From positions 26,108 to 90,107 of the forward strand of contig DATLXU010000015.1 in the NCBI GenBank assembly GCA_035575515.1: a DNA stretch of 64,000 nucleotides. The letters are read 5' to 3'. This stretch comes from DATLXU01 sp035575515. GTDB taxonomy: Bacteria > Acidobacteriota > Blastocatellia > UBA7656. The notes beneath the pieces are model-generated. The model was not told the DNA's origin. It saw only the letters and a program-made list of their open reading frames with translations, and did not search any database. Below are positions 9,002-17,625 of the stretch, one piece after another; the first letter of the stretch is position 1, and each line of letters begins with the position of its first letter. Position numbers and translations under genes: made by a program.

Positions 9002-10160
9002 TCAAGTCTCCCTCTTTAATATTGCAAGTTGAGATCACCTGCTGATAAAGCGATTCGTACCGGCTCACAATTGTGTCAATAGAATAGTTCTCGATTATTC
9101 GCCGTCGCGCCTTCGAGCCAAGTTCTCGTCTCTGCTCGCCCGCCATGCCAACCAGTTCAAGCAGAGCGTTTGCGAGCGCGCCTGCGTTGCGCGGCGGAAC
9201 GACGCGGCCTGCGTCTGCCACAACCAGAGAGGAATCTCCGACATCGGTGGCAACCGTCGGCACGCCGCAGGACATCGCTTCGCCAATCACATTTGGAAAC
9301 CCTTCGCCGAACGCCGACGAAGAGACTGCGACATCGAGCGCGGCATGAACGCGATGAACGTCCCTGCGCTCGCCAAGCAGGTGTGCGCGCCCGGAAAGCG
9401 CGAAGCCTTCAATCATCTCGCGCAATTCGCGGTTCCCTTCGTAAACCCCCTCGCCAGCAAGCACGAAATGCGTGTGAGGATATTTATTTGAGACCATCGC
9501 AGCCGCTCGCAAAAAACAGGCGTGGTCTTTTACTGGATGGAATCGCCCGACCAATCCAATCAGAAATGCATCTTCGGAAAGTCCAAGCTGAGACCTTAAG
9601 GCAATGCGGGCCTCGTCAGACGGCGCGAAAAGGTCTGTGTCGAATCCATTGGGAATGACGACGCGACTAAGAGCGCAATAGCCTAATCGCTCTTCGTGAT
9701 TGAGAGCGCCGGCGGTTGAATTATTGACAATGGCTTTTGGCCATTGCGAGAGCTTTCCGCCGAGCTTAATAATCGCGGCGGTGAAAGGTTTTTCTTCTTT
9801 CAAATCACAGTTCGACGTCCTGATATTCCAGACAACGGGCGGGCGGTTTGCCGAAAGCCGGGCGGCCAATTGCGCAGCAAGATTGCCGTGATACATCCAC
9901 CCCTGAACCAGCTCCGGCTCATAGCGCCTGACGGCGCGAACCAGACGATAAACAGCCGCAGGTGTTGGCATACCAGCTTTCATGCCTGCGCTGAACAAAG
10001 GCAGATTTAGAGCCTCGAACTTCTCTTTGAGCGATCCCCCATCGGTTAGCGACACAACTGCATTTTCAAAGCGGGTTCGATCCATGCGCGACAAAACCCT
10101 GTAAAGCATCATCTGCGCGCCGTGCGCCTGAAGTGAGGTGATGACGTGAATGATCTTCAT
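8976..10160 (-). CDS. GT4-family glycosyltransferase
   Basis: GT-B glycosyltransferase of 394 residues with N-terminal MKIIHVITSLQAHGAQMMLY, the linker LIGLVGRFHPVKDHACFLRA near 205 and the donor-site E-x7-E motif in FGEGFPNVIGEAMSCG near 292. The start overlaps the stop of the O-antigen-ligase-type gene by 4 bp and its own end overlaps asnB by 26 bp, so it is tightly coupled in the exopolysaccharide operon. It would add a sugar to the growing lipid-linked unit at the inner membrane. Its donor-site coding segment (9231-9308) is base-for-base identical to that of the GT4 gene at 11389-12525, although the rest of the two genes differs. Sugar specificity cannot be inferred. Confidence 0.88.
   Translation of the reverse strand: MKIIHVITSLQAHGAQMMLYRVLSRMDRTRFENAVVSLTDGGSLKEKFEALNLPLFSAGMKAGMPTPAAVYRLVRAVRRYEPELVQGWMYHGNLAAQLAARLSANRPPVVWNIRTSNCDLKEEKPFTAAIIKLGGKLSQWPKAIVNNSTAGALNHEERLGYCALSRVVIPNGFDTDLFAPSDEARIALRSQLGLSEDAFLIGLVGRFHPVKDHACFLRAAAMVSNKYPHTHFVLAGEGVYEGNRELREMIEGFALSGRAHLLGERRDVHRVHAALDVAVSSSAFGEGFPNVIGEAMSCGVPTVATDVGDSSLVVADAGRVVPPRNAGALANALLELVGMAGEQRRELGSKARRRIIENYSIDTIVSRYESLYQQVISTCNIKEGDLNVRYRWFG
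9231..9308 (-). repeat. 78-bp direct repeat in GT4 gene, copy 1
   Basis: Identical over 78 bp to 11605-11682. It encodes the donor-binding stretch from GEGFPNVIGEA to VATDVGDS. Flanking bases on both sides differ at once, and third codon positions are identical inside the block. Confidence 0.95.
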
Positions 10161-11392
10161 GCAGCGCGCCTCATAATGAGGGATTTACCGCCCGTATCAA
10201 CGACGGTCTCGCGCCTGCTCGCAAGCGCCATCGCCGAGAGCAAAGTCGCGGGCAAAAGGATATACCGCTCTTCGAGGAGATTGTGACTGAAGAAACCCAT
10301 AAAGAGGATGAATATGGCGAATGTTACGGCGATTTGCTTCGTATCTCCGCGAGCGCGCCAAACGACTGCCGCGACAAACAGAGGCAGGATGAAGATGCCA
10401 AGCGCGCCGTGATCTACCATCAGGTTTATATATTGATTGTGCGAAGAGACTACGATGTCGCCGTGAGTCCAGAGCAATTTGTGCGACGCCCCGATGCCAT
10501 TGCCTACAATGGGACTGTCCGCAAATTTTTCAAATGCGATTCCAACAACGTCGTAGCGGTCTGTTGCGCTGGCATCATTGGCTGTGAGATTGCTGAGCCA
10601 TTCAAGCCGCTCCGTCACGTTTGAGTTCAAGACTCCCGCGTCTTCGAGTTGATACCGCAACTGATCCCACTCAGATATTATGAGCAGCGAGCTTATAGCA
10701 ATCACACTGCCTGCGATAATAAGCGACTTTCTCAGGCTTATCTGGCGAGTGATGACGATGGCAAGCATCGAAATGAACCAGCCAGCTATGGCTGAACGCG
10801 AAAAGGTTAGAAAAACGCCAGTGCCGACAGCCGCCGCGAAAAGCATTCTGTAGCGTTGAGGTAACAACCCTATGGTCAGTATCATTCCAACGACGAGCGC
10901 CGCTCCCGAGATATTCGGGTTTATATAGAATCCAGCCGAGCGGCCTGCGACCGAGCTGAAGGTGAGGGGGCTGAACAATTCATATACGTTCAGCCCAATT
11001 GCGAGCAGCACAGAGGCAAATATGGTCCTTCGCATCCACAAAAGCGCGTCCTCGCTGCGAAGGAGGCACAACAGCACGAGAATGAACGACACGGATAGAA
11101 ACCTGATTCGCAATTCCTGAAACGCATCATCTGAGATTAATGGCTGAAGTAGAAACCATAAGCCAGAGATCATGAAGAAGCCTAAGCACCAGCGCGCAAG
11201 ACTCGATTGCCTGAGAAGGACAAGCGATGAGTTCGAGAACAGAAGGGGCGCGGCAACCACGATAAATCCGATGATAAAATAGAGCGGAGGAAGGCCCGCC
11301 ATTTCGGAAGTGAACAAGTACACGTCCAGCCCCGTGAAGAAGAGCGCTACTGCAACCACAACAAGAATGCGAGAGTAAGGCCTTGAAATCAT
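10157..11392 (-). CDS. O-antigen ligase/polymerase-type membrane protein
   Basis: Polytopic membrane protein of 411 residues with about ten to eleven hydrophobic segments, of the O-antigen ligase (Wzy/WaaL-like) superfamily. The family signature is seen as LTFSRSAIAGWF near the middle, followed by a periplasmic loop with GNGIGASHKLLW and SSHNQYINLMVDHGALG. Such proteins polymerise lipid-linked repeat units or ligate glycans in the periplasm. The ATG at 11392 overlaps the stop of the upstream GT4 gene as ATGA; the longer in-frame reading to 11467 would run into that gene and is rejected. It is one of two proteins of this superfamily in the operon, so one may polymerise and the other ligate or modify; which does what is unknown. 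Confidence 0.85.
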   Translation of the reverse strand: MISRPYSRILVVVAVALFFTGLDVYLFTSEMAGLPPLYFIIGFIVVAAPLLFSNSSLVLLRQSSLARWCLGFFMISGLWFLLQPLISDDAFQELRIRFLSVSFILVLLCLLRSEDALLWMRRTIFASVLLAIGLNVYELFSPLTFSSVAGRSAGFYINPNISGAALVVGMILTIGLLPQRYRMLFAAAVGTGVFLTFSRSAIAGWFISMLAIVITRQISLRKSLIIAGSVIAISSLLIISEWDQLRYQLEDAGVLNSNVTERLEWLSNLTANDASATDRYDVVGIAFEKFADSPIVGNGIGASHKLLWTHGDIVVSSHNQYINLMVDHGALGIFILPLFVAAVVWRARGDTKQIAVTFAIFILFMGFFSHNLLEERYILLPATLLSAMALASRRETVVDTGGKSLIMRRAA

Positions 11393-12525
11393 GCAACCCT
11401 CATATTCTGAGACAAGCAGAGAAGAGCGGCTTCTGTTCTCTGCTCGAGCGCAGATACAGAGAAACAATCAACGATTCGCTGGCGAATGGCGCCACGATTG
11501 AAATCGGCTGCGCGAATGCGTTGGGCTGTTTTGATCAGAGCTGTTTTAAGGGCGTCGGGGTCGGCGGGCGGAACGATTAAGCCCGTCTCACCGATGATGA
11601 GCGCGGAATCTCCGACATCGGTGGCAACCGTCGGCACGCCGCAGGACATCGCTTCGCCAATCACATTTGGAAACCCTTCGCCAAGCGAGGAAGAGACCAG
11701 CACGTCAAGCGCGTTGTAAACGGCGGGCATATCGCTTCGCGCCCCTGCCCACACCAGATTTTGATTAAGCCCCAGTTGCAGGCCGAGCGCGATTAGCTGA
11801 CTGGAATAATTGCGCGGGCCATCGCCAACGCAAACGAAGCGAACGTTCTGCGACTCGCGCGTCACGAGCGCCGCCGCTCGCAGAAAAGTAGCGTGGTCTT
11901 TCATTGGATCGAGCCGCGCGGCGACTCCAATCAGAATGTCATCCGGGCCAGCGCCCCACTCTGCGCGGAGACACTCACCCGCGCTGCGGTCAGGGCGAAA
12001 GCGCGTCGTGTCAATGCCGTTTGGGATGATAATCATACGGCTGCGGGAAAAGCCCTGATCCACAGCGTAATCGAACCCTGCGCGCGAGTTCACGATTATT
12101 AAATTGGCAAACCGCGACAAGAAGCATTCTATGCTATAGGAAAGGCGCGCCACCCAATCGTAATAATCAAGGTTCATATTAGAAGCCCGCACTCCCCATA
12201 CCGATTGCAGACGCGGCACAAAGGGTTTGAGTATAACGGTCAGCACATTGGGAATGCCGAGATAGCCATGCAGGACATCGGGCCTGTGATTGCGCACGAA
12301 TCTAATCAATCGCCAGAGGAAGCCGGGCAAATCCCATCTGCCTTTCTTCTCAAGCGAAACGACAGGCACAGCCGCCTTGCGCAAATCATTTTCCAATTGG
12401 CCGCCGGAATAAAATGTGGCAACAACAATCGAATGGCCCTGTCGCTTGAGCGATTCTGCGAGCGCAACAAGCTGACGTTCAGCCCCGCCGTAATCAAGCG
12501 AGCGAATGAGAAAGGCTATCTTCAT
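11389..12525 (-). CDS. GT4-family glycosyltransferase
   Basis: GT-B glycosyltransferase of 378 residues. It starts MKIAFLIRSLDYGGAERQLV, a common GT4 opening, and has LIGVAARLDPMKDHATFLRA near 190 and the E-x7-E motif in LGEGFPNVIGEAMSCG near 275. It resembles the GT4 enzyme at 8976-10160 and shares with it a 78-bp identical stretch (11605-11682). Its stop overlaps the O-antigen-ligase-type start by 4 bp, and the preceding GT4 gene ends 11 bp upstream. It should act at the cytoplasmic face of the inner membrane in repeat-unit assembly. Donor and acceptor are unknown. Confidence 0.88.
   Translation of the reverse strand: MKIAFLIRSLDYGGAERQLVALAESLKRQGHSIVVATFYSGGQLENDLRKAAVPVVSLEKKGRWDLPGFLWRLIRFVRNHRPDVLHGYLGIPNVLTVILKPFVPRLQSVWGVRASNMNLDYYDWVARLSYSIECFLSRFANLIIVNSRAGFDYAVDQGFSRSRMIIIPNGIDTTRFRPDRSAGECLRAEWGAGPDDILIGVAARLDPMKDHATFLRAAALVTRESQNVRFVCVGDGPRNYSSQLIALGLQLGLNQNLVWAGARSDMPAVYNALDVLVSSSLGEGFPNVIGEAMSCGVPTVATDVGDSALIIGETGLIVPPADPDALKTALIKTAQRIRAADFNRGAIRQRIVDCFSVSALEQRTEAALLCLSQNMRVA
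11605..11682 (-). repeat. 78-bp direct repeat in GT4 gene, copy 2
   Basis: Exact match to 9231-9308, with the same reading frame and peptide. The spacing between copies is about 2.3 kb in direct orientation, so recombination between them would delete or duplicate the O-antigen-ligase-type gene. Confidence 0.95.
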
Positions 12526-12536
12526 TTTTTGAGTCG

Positions 12537-13691
12537 CTAATGGCTCGATGTCTCATTCACCAGGAGCTTCGCCTTATCTTTGCCCGGAAGCCTCCTGATT
12601 ATTGATGAAACAAGCACGCGCTCCCATATGCGCGCGACTTCATCGAGGCTGAACCGTCGAGTCACTTCACAGGCGCGCGCGCCGAGCATCGCTCTTTCGG
12701 TTTCATTCGACATCAACCGATCCATCGCGTTCGCCAGCATCGTTACATCCTGATTAAGAACCAGCAGGCCATCAATTTCATCTCGGATGATCTCGCGCGG
12801 GCCGCTCGGACAATCTGTGCTTATAACCGCAAGCCCTGAGGCCATCGCTTCGCACAAAGCATTCGGGAACCCTTCATAGCGAGATGACATAACAAAGAGG
12901 TCGGCTTGCGAAAGTACCTCATAAGGATTGCTCACGCGGCCCGGCATCACGACGCGATCACACAGACCAAGCTCGTCTCTGAACATCTCAATCTCGCCGC
13001 GCAGTGGTCCATCGCCAAGTATCGCAAGCGACCATTTGCTATGCTTGTCTTTGATCTGCGCGAACGCTCGAAGCAGCAGGTCAAAACCTTTAGCTCGCAC
13101 CATTCGCCCCATCGCTGCAGCAAAAGGCTTACGGATTTCGATGCTTGCTTCCTGGTTGCGCAGCACGGGAAATAAAACCGGATTTGGAATGATGTGAGCG
13201 CGAGACTGGACCGATGGCGAAAAATAATCGAACGCGCCTTTGCTTTGAACGACAAGCGCATCAGCAAGCGGGTAAGTCATCTGACGAAGAAGTGACCAGA
13301 GCTTGCCCGGATTGTTGCTCTCAGGATCGCTGCGCTCAGACACTACAACTGGCACACGAAAAGCTCTTGTTGCAAGAATCGTTATAACATTGGTCGTATC
13401 CATGAAGCTCAAGACCACATCGGGGCGGCTATCTCTAATGGCATGGCGCAGGGCGCGCACCCGCTTAATTGTGTTTCGGAAAGCGGCAATTGCATTGCTG
13501 GAATCTTTAGCGACTGCGAGAGGCAGGCGGCGAACCCGGTTGTCGAGCTCATAAAAGAGCGGAGCTGTGCCATCGTCAAGTGTAAGGAGCGTGATTGTCC
13601 AGCCGGCAGCAGCCCAGTGGTTCGCCATCGTTGTCATCACCCGTTCAGCGCCGCCGCCCTGAAGAGAAGAGATAACCAGAGTCAACCGCAT
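12537..13691 (-). CDS. GT4-family glycosyltransferase
   Basis: GT-B glycosyltransferase of 384 residues beginning MRLTLVISSLQGGGAERVMT, typical of GT4 enzymes such as GalNAc-type transferases that extend lipid-linked glycans. It has FAAAMGRMVRAKGFDLLLRA near 192 and the donor-site E-x7-E motif in RYEGFPNALCEAMASG near 277. It overlaps the end of the flippase gene by 10 bp. Its donor-site codons differ from those of the two other operon GT4 genes that share the 78-bp repeat, so it is the more distant member. Its role in adding a sugar to the exopolysaccharide repeat unit is inferred from the cluster. Confidence 0.88.
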   Translation of the reverse strand: MRLTLVISSLQGGGAERVMTTMANHWAAAGWTITLLTLDDGTAPLFYELDNRVRRLPLAVAKDSSNAIAAFRNTIKRVRALRHAIRDSRPDVVLSFMDTTNVITILATRAFRVPVVVSERSDPESNNPGKLWSLLRQMTYPLADALVVQSKGAFDYFSPSVQSRAHIIPNPVLFPVLRNQEASIEIRKPFAAAMGRMVRAKGFDLLLRAFAQIKDKHSKWSLAILGDGPLRGEIEMFRDELGLCDRVVMPGRVSNPYEVLSQADLFVMSSRYEGFPNALCEAMASGLAVISTDCPSGPREIIRDEIDGLLVLNQDVTMLANAMDRLMSNETERAMLGARACEVTRRFSLDEVARIWERVLVSSIIRRLPGKDKAKLLVNETSSH

Positions 13692-15124
13692 CGGCTAGCC
13701 GCCTCTCCCAATTCAAGCTCCGCGCTCCTTAACGCGCGCATTGCCATCAGCGACAAGAATGCGAACGAGACCATGTAAACTATGCTCGTTGATAAAGCTA
13801 TGCCGGAAACACCCAGCCATTTCATCAGCAGGTAATCGAGTGTGATATTTGTGACGGCGCTTATGAAGGTTCCCCACATCAAAATGGAATTGGCTTTGAG
13901 AGCCGATATGAGCCTGACAAACAACAATCCGGCGACATAAAATGGAACTTGGAGCAGATAAAAGACCTGAACCGAAGAGATCGTTGCCGTGTCGTTGGCG
14001 GTGAACGCGCCGCGCTCGAATAAAACCCTGACAATAAGATGCGACAGCAGCATGAAAGCTAAAGTGAGAGGAACTGTCACAATGAAAGAGAGCCGGGCAT
14101 ATGTTTTTAGAGTATGACGAAGCGAGCGCCAGTCACCTTCAGACACTATCCGCGAGAACTGGGGCAGTATAGCCGTGCTCAGCGCGAGCGATCCTATGCC
14201 GAGCATCATCGCTACAACTTTGTTCCCGTAGCTCAAGGCCGAAACGCTGCCTGCCCCAAGCGTTGCCGCCATCGCCTGATCTACTACAACGGTGCTGTTC
14301 ATCAACAAGCCCGCTGCGATCATCGGCGCGTACTGCTTCATAACCTGCCTCGTCTGACGATTCAGCCCATTCCAGCGCGGAACGATTGAGATGTTCTGGC
14401 GAGAGAGAGCGCGAGCCAAAAGCGCGCCTTCGATAATCGTTCCGGCAATTATCGCAATAGCATAGCTGTAGATTCCCCACTCGCCGCCCAGTAGTAAGAC
14501 CATACCGATGACCGCAAAGGGTGTCATGATAGGCGCGATTGCTGCGAGGGCGAACCTTTCGCTTGCGTTCAAAATGGCCGCCCATGTCGCAAACAATCCG
14601 CTCAGAGGAATCAGCGGAAGCAGAATGAAGAAGAGCTTCTGCGTAAGCGCAAGCTTTTCAGGCGCAAATCCCGATGCAAGAATCGGAAGCAAGCGAGGCG
14701 AGGCTGCTGCAATCAATATTGAAAGAAGAACGAGCAGCGTGATGCTACAGACCATCACTGAAGAGTAGAGTTCCTGAGCCGCTTCCCTACCCTCGCGCAC
14801 TCGAACCTGAATGAAAGTCGGTATCAGCGCGGCGTTGAACGATCCCGCAACAACGTTGATGGCAAACGAAGGCACAAGATAAGCAATCAGGAAAGCATCA
14901 AGCCCATCTCCTGCGCCGAACTCGCGCGCAATCGCCATCTCTTTGAGAGTAGAGGCGACTTTTACGATTGCGGTGAGCGAACCAATCGTCACCATCGCGG
15001 CAAAGATGCGGCGGTTCACGCTCTGGCCGCGCCACGAGGCAAAGGCGAGCCTGATTGTGCTCAAAGGAGCAAGCGCGCTCTCACCGGTTAAGATTGTCAT
15101 GGGCTTTTGAGACTCTTCGATCAC
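13682..15124 (-). CDS. MurJ/MviN-type lipid-linked oligosaccharide flippase
   Basis: Polytopic MOP-superfamily protein of 480 residues with about 13-14 hydrophobic segments. MurJ-family patterns include AREFGAGDGLDAFLIAYLVP near 70, GSFNAALIPTF near 95, LPQFSRIVSEGDW near 320 and VLFERGAFTANDT near 370. MurJ itself flips lipid II; a copy inside a polysaccharide operon, with no Wzx present, more likely flips the undecaprenyl-linked repeat unit to the periplasm. The start is uncertain: the reading begins with GTG at 15124 and an ATG lies at 15100, neither with a strong ribosome site. The gene follows the tyrosine kinase by about 35 bp and overlaps the next GT4 gene by 10 bp. Confidence 0.88.
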   Translation of the reverse strand: MIEESQKPMTILTGESALAPLSTIRLAFASWRGQSVNRRIFAAMVTIGSLTAIVKVASTLKEMAIAREFGAGDGLDAFLIAYLVPSFAINVVAGSFNAALIPTFIQVRVREGREAAQELYSSVMVCSITLLVLLSILIAAASPRLLPILASGFAPEKLALTQKLFFILLPLIPLSGLFATWAAILNASERFALAAIAPIMTPFAVIGMVLLLGGEWGIYSYAIAIIAGTIIEGALLARALSRQNISIVPRWNGLNRQTRQVMKQYAPMIAAGLLMNSTVVVDQAMAATLGAGSVSALSYGNKVVAMMLGIGSLALSTAILPQFSRIVSEGDWRSLRHTLKTYARLSFIVTVPLTLAFMLLSHLIVRVLFERGAFTANDTATISSVQVFYLLQVPFYVAGLLFVRLISALKANSILMWGTFISAVTNITLDYLLMKWLGVSGIALSTSIVYMVSFAFLSLMAMRALRSAELELGEAASRCG

Positions 15125-15159
15125 GGCGGATTGCTAAAATCAACTCAGTTCGCAGTCAG

Positions 15160-17592
15160 TTAAGCGGTCGTCTCGCTGATAGTGCGCTCGTAGCCGTAGT
15201 AATAACGGGCGTAGTAGTAATCGTCGTAGCCCTCGTTGCGCAGGTCAACATTGTTAAGCACCACGCCGAATATCTTCGCTCCGACGCTCGCAAGCTCCTG
15301 GCGCGCTCTCCGCACGACTTGGCGCGAGCTCTTACCGCCGTGTACTACAAGCATCACTCCATCAACCATCTTCGACAGGATTACAGGATCGGTAACATTC
15401 ATCAGCGGGGGAGAATCAATCAGAATGTGGTCATACCGCTCGGCAAGCTGAGCAAGCATATTTTTCATCTTGTCAGAGCTTATTAGCTCTGCAGGGTTAG
15501 GCGGGATGGGGCCGCACGGCAGAAGCGAAACATTCTTGATTGAAAGCGGTTGGATCAACTTATCAATCTCAACATCGCGCGACAGGTAAGTTGACAGGCC
15601 AACCGTTTGGTCAACATTGAATACTTTGTGAACCATCGGCTTGCGCAGGTCGCAATCAATTATGAGCACGGACGCGCCAAGCTGAGCGAGACTGATGGCG
15701 GTGTTCACGGCTGTCGTCGTCTTTCCTTCGTCGGGCTGGCTGCTGGTAACAAGGATAGTCCTGGGAGGATTTCCCGCCGACGACAGCAGCACAGAAGTCC
15801 TCAGCGCGCGATATGCTTCAGCGACAGTTGAGCGTGTTTCGAGCGCCATTAGTTGATTCGGTTTGGCTTCGCCTGTTTTGTTTATATCTGCTGCGACAAG
15901 CGCTTTATGGCGGCTCTTTCTCTTGAGAGCGCGGCGACGAGCGCCTGCGCTGATGGCAGGTATCACGCCGAGCGCGGGCAGTTGAACGTAACGGCTAACG
16001 TCTTCGACGTTCTTGATGGTATTGTCGAGATATTCAAGGAAGAATACTAATCCGATGCTTCCGGCAAGCGAAACCATCAGGGCTAGAACGATCATCATAG
16101 CACGCTTCGGGCCGATTGGTTTTTTAGGAACAGCCGCGCGCTCAAGCAGACGGATATTGTTGTGCTGCTCTGCAACCTGAGCTTTCGCCTGATTTGTCTT
16201 TTGCAGAAAATCGTTGTAAAGCGACCGAGCCGTTTCAACGTCCTGCTTAAGGATGTTGTACTGGATCGCGTCTTGATTCTCCCGCGCCGCTTCACCCTTC
16301 GTTTGTTCAAGCGCGCCTTTCAGCGATTTTTCATCCTGAACCGCTCGCTCGTAATCGTTCTGGAGTTTTTGCTCAAGCGATTTTCGACCGTCATTAATCT
16401 GAGATTGAACAGTGGCAATCTGTTGCTGAATTTCAATGATGCGGGGATTCTTGGCAGAAAACTTCACGCTCAACTGCGCGGCCTGAGTCTGGAGGTCGTT
16501 CAACTGTTTCTGAAGCTCTTTCAGATTCTGATCGCCAAACGCTTCGGGCAGTTGCGCGATGCGACCCGCTTTCACTTCTTCATAAAGCGTCTGCTTCAAC
16601 ATGCGGTCGGTCTCTGCCCTTAGCGCCTGATCGTGCAATCGCTGGAGCTTTTCGGTTGTCAGTGTTGTCTGTTGATTGTTCTCATCCGTAACTGAAAAGA
16701 TGTTGTGGTCTCGCGTGTAATCGGCAAGCGCCTGCTCGGCTCGTTCGACTTTCGATTTAAGGTCGCGCGTTGTGTCGCTGAGCCAGCTTGCAGTGTTTGT
16801 GAACTTTTCTGTCTTGGCCTGGAAGCTGCGCTGTATGAAGGCCCGCGCGACTCCGTTTGCGACAGCCGCAGCAATGGCAGGGTCGTTGTGAGTGAAGGAT
16901 ACCTTGATGGCTCGCGTGTCACGAAGCGGCTCGATAACGAGGTTCTCTTCCAGAGCTTCAACGTAAGGAGCAAGCCGCGCGCTCTCTTCGGCTGATCGCG
17001 CGGGAGCATCCGCGTCTGTTTCGTCAACGAGACTCTCATCTTGAACTATGGGAGGCTGGCTTTCGCCCTTGCCAAAGATGGACCCGAAAACTTTCCCGAT
17101 GCCGCTTTCTTCTCCGCTCCTGAGGAACTTCGGATTCTGGTCGAGCTTGAGGTTTGCCACTACGTCTTCGTGAAGCTCGCGGCTGCCGAGCAGAATCATC
17201 TTTGTCTTGATATTGACTTGGTACTGCGGGTCTGACTCGTCGTTGATGACAAGGTCGCCTGAGCGCACGACGGTTGAGTTTTCTTTCCCTATTTCGATTG
17301 TGGTCGAAGCCTGATAGACAGCCTTTCGGCGAAACATCTCTATTCCAACAAGCGTCGTAACAATGACAACTATAGAGATGACGAGCCATTTGCGCTTGCG
17401 AAGGATGCGCCAAACTTCTCTGAGGTGAATCTTTTCGTCTTCCTGACCATAGCCGTAACCGTAACTGTAGTTGATGGGCAGCGGAGTCCTGTAGCCGACC
17501 GTTGCCACATCTTTTATCGGCAAGGCTGTAACCGCATTTTGAGATGCGTCGCCGCCATCATATTTTTCAAGCTCGAATCTTTCATCTGCCAT
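15160..17592 (-). CDS. Wzc-type polysaccharide co-polymerase / tyrosine autokinase
   Basis: Inner-membrane protein of 810 residues that should set chain length and couple polymerisation to export. A Wzz domain with a first membrane segment near 70-88 is followed by a large periplasmic coiled-coil region (about 240-480) and a second membrane segment near 500-525. The cytoplasmic BY-kinase has Walker A in SSQPDEGKTTT (about 617-627), Walker A' in LIIDCDLRKP (about 643) and Walker B in ILIDSPP (about 723). The C-terminus carries eight tyrosines between 789 and 801 (YDDYYYARYYYGY), the usual autophosphorylation cluster. It is co-transcribed with the Wza-type gene 33 bp upstream. No partner tyrosine phosphatase is visible in the window. 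Confidence 0.95.
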   Translation of the reverse strand: MADERFELEKYDGGDASQNAVTALPIKDVATVGYRTPLPINYSYGYGYGQEDEKIHLREVWRILRKRKWLVISIVVIVTTLVGIEMFRRKAVYQASTTIEIGKENSTVVRSGDLVINDESDPQYQVNIKTKMILLGSRELHEDVVANLKLDQNPKFLRSGEESGIGKVFGSIFGKGESQPPIVQDESLVDETDADAPARSAEESARLAPYVEALEENLVIEPLRDTRAIKVSFTHNDPAIAAAVANGVARAFIQRSFQAKTEKFTNTASWLSDTTRDLKSKVERAEQALADYTRDHNIFSVTDENNQQTTLTTEKLQRLHDQALRAETDRMLKQTLYEEVKAGRIAQLPEAFGDQNLKELQKQLNDLQTQAAQLSVKFSAKNPRIIEIQQQIATVQSQINDGRKSLEQKLQNDYERAVQDEKSLKGALEQTKGEAARENQDAIQYNILKQDVETARSLYNDFLQKTNQAKAQVAEQHNNIRLLERAAVPKKPIGPKRAMMIVLALMVSLAGSIGLVFFLEYLDNTIKNVEDVSRYVQLPALGVIPAISAGARRRALKRKSRHKALVAADINKTGEAKPNQLMALETRSTVAEAYRALRTSVLLSSAGNPPRTILVTSSQPDEGKTTTAVNTAISLAQLGASVLIIDCDLRKPMVHKVFNVDQTVGLSTYLSRDVEIDKLIQPLSIKNVSLLPCGPIPPNPAELISSDKMKNMLAQLAERYDHILIDSPPLMNVTDPVILSKMVDGVMLVVHGGKSSRQVVRRARQELASVGAKIFGVVLNNVDLRNEGYDDYYYARYYYGYERTISETTA

Positions 17593-17625
17593 TGTCTGTG
17601 GTCTCCCTTTTTATTGCGGATTTCT

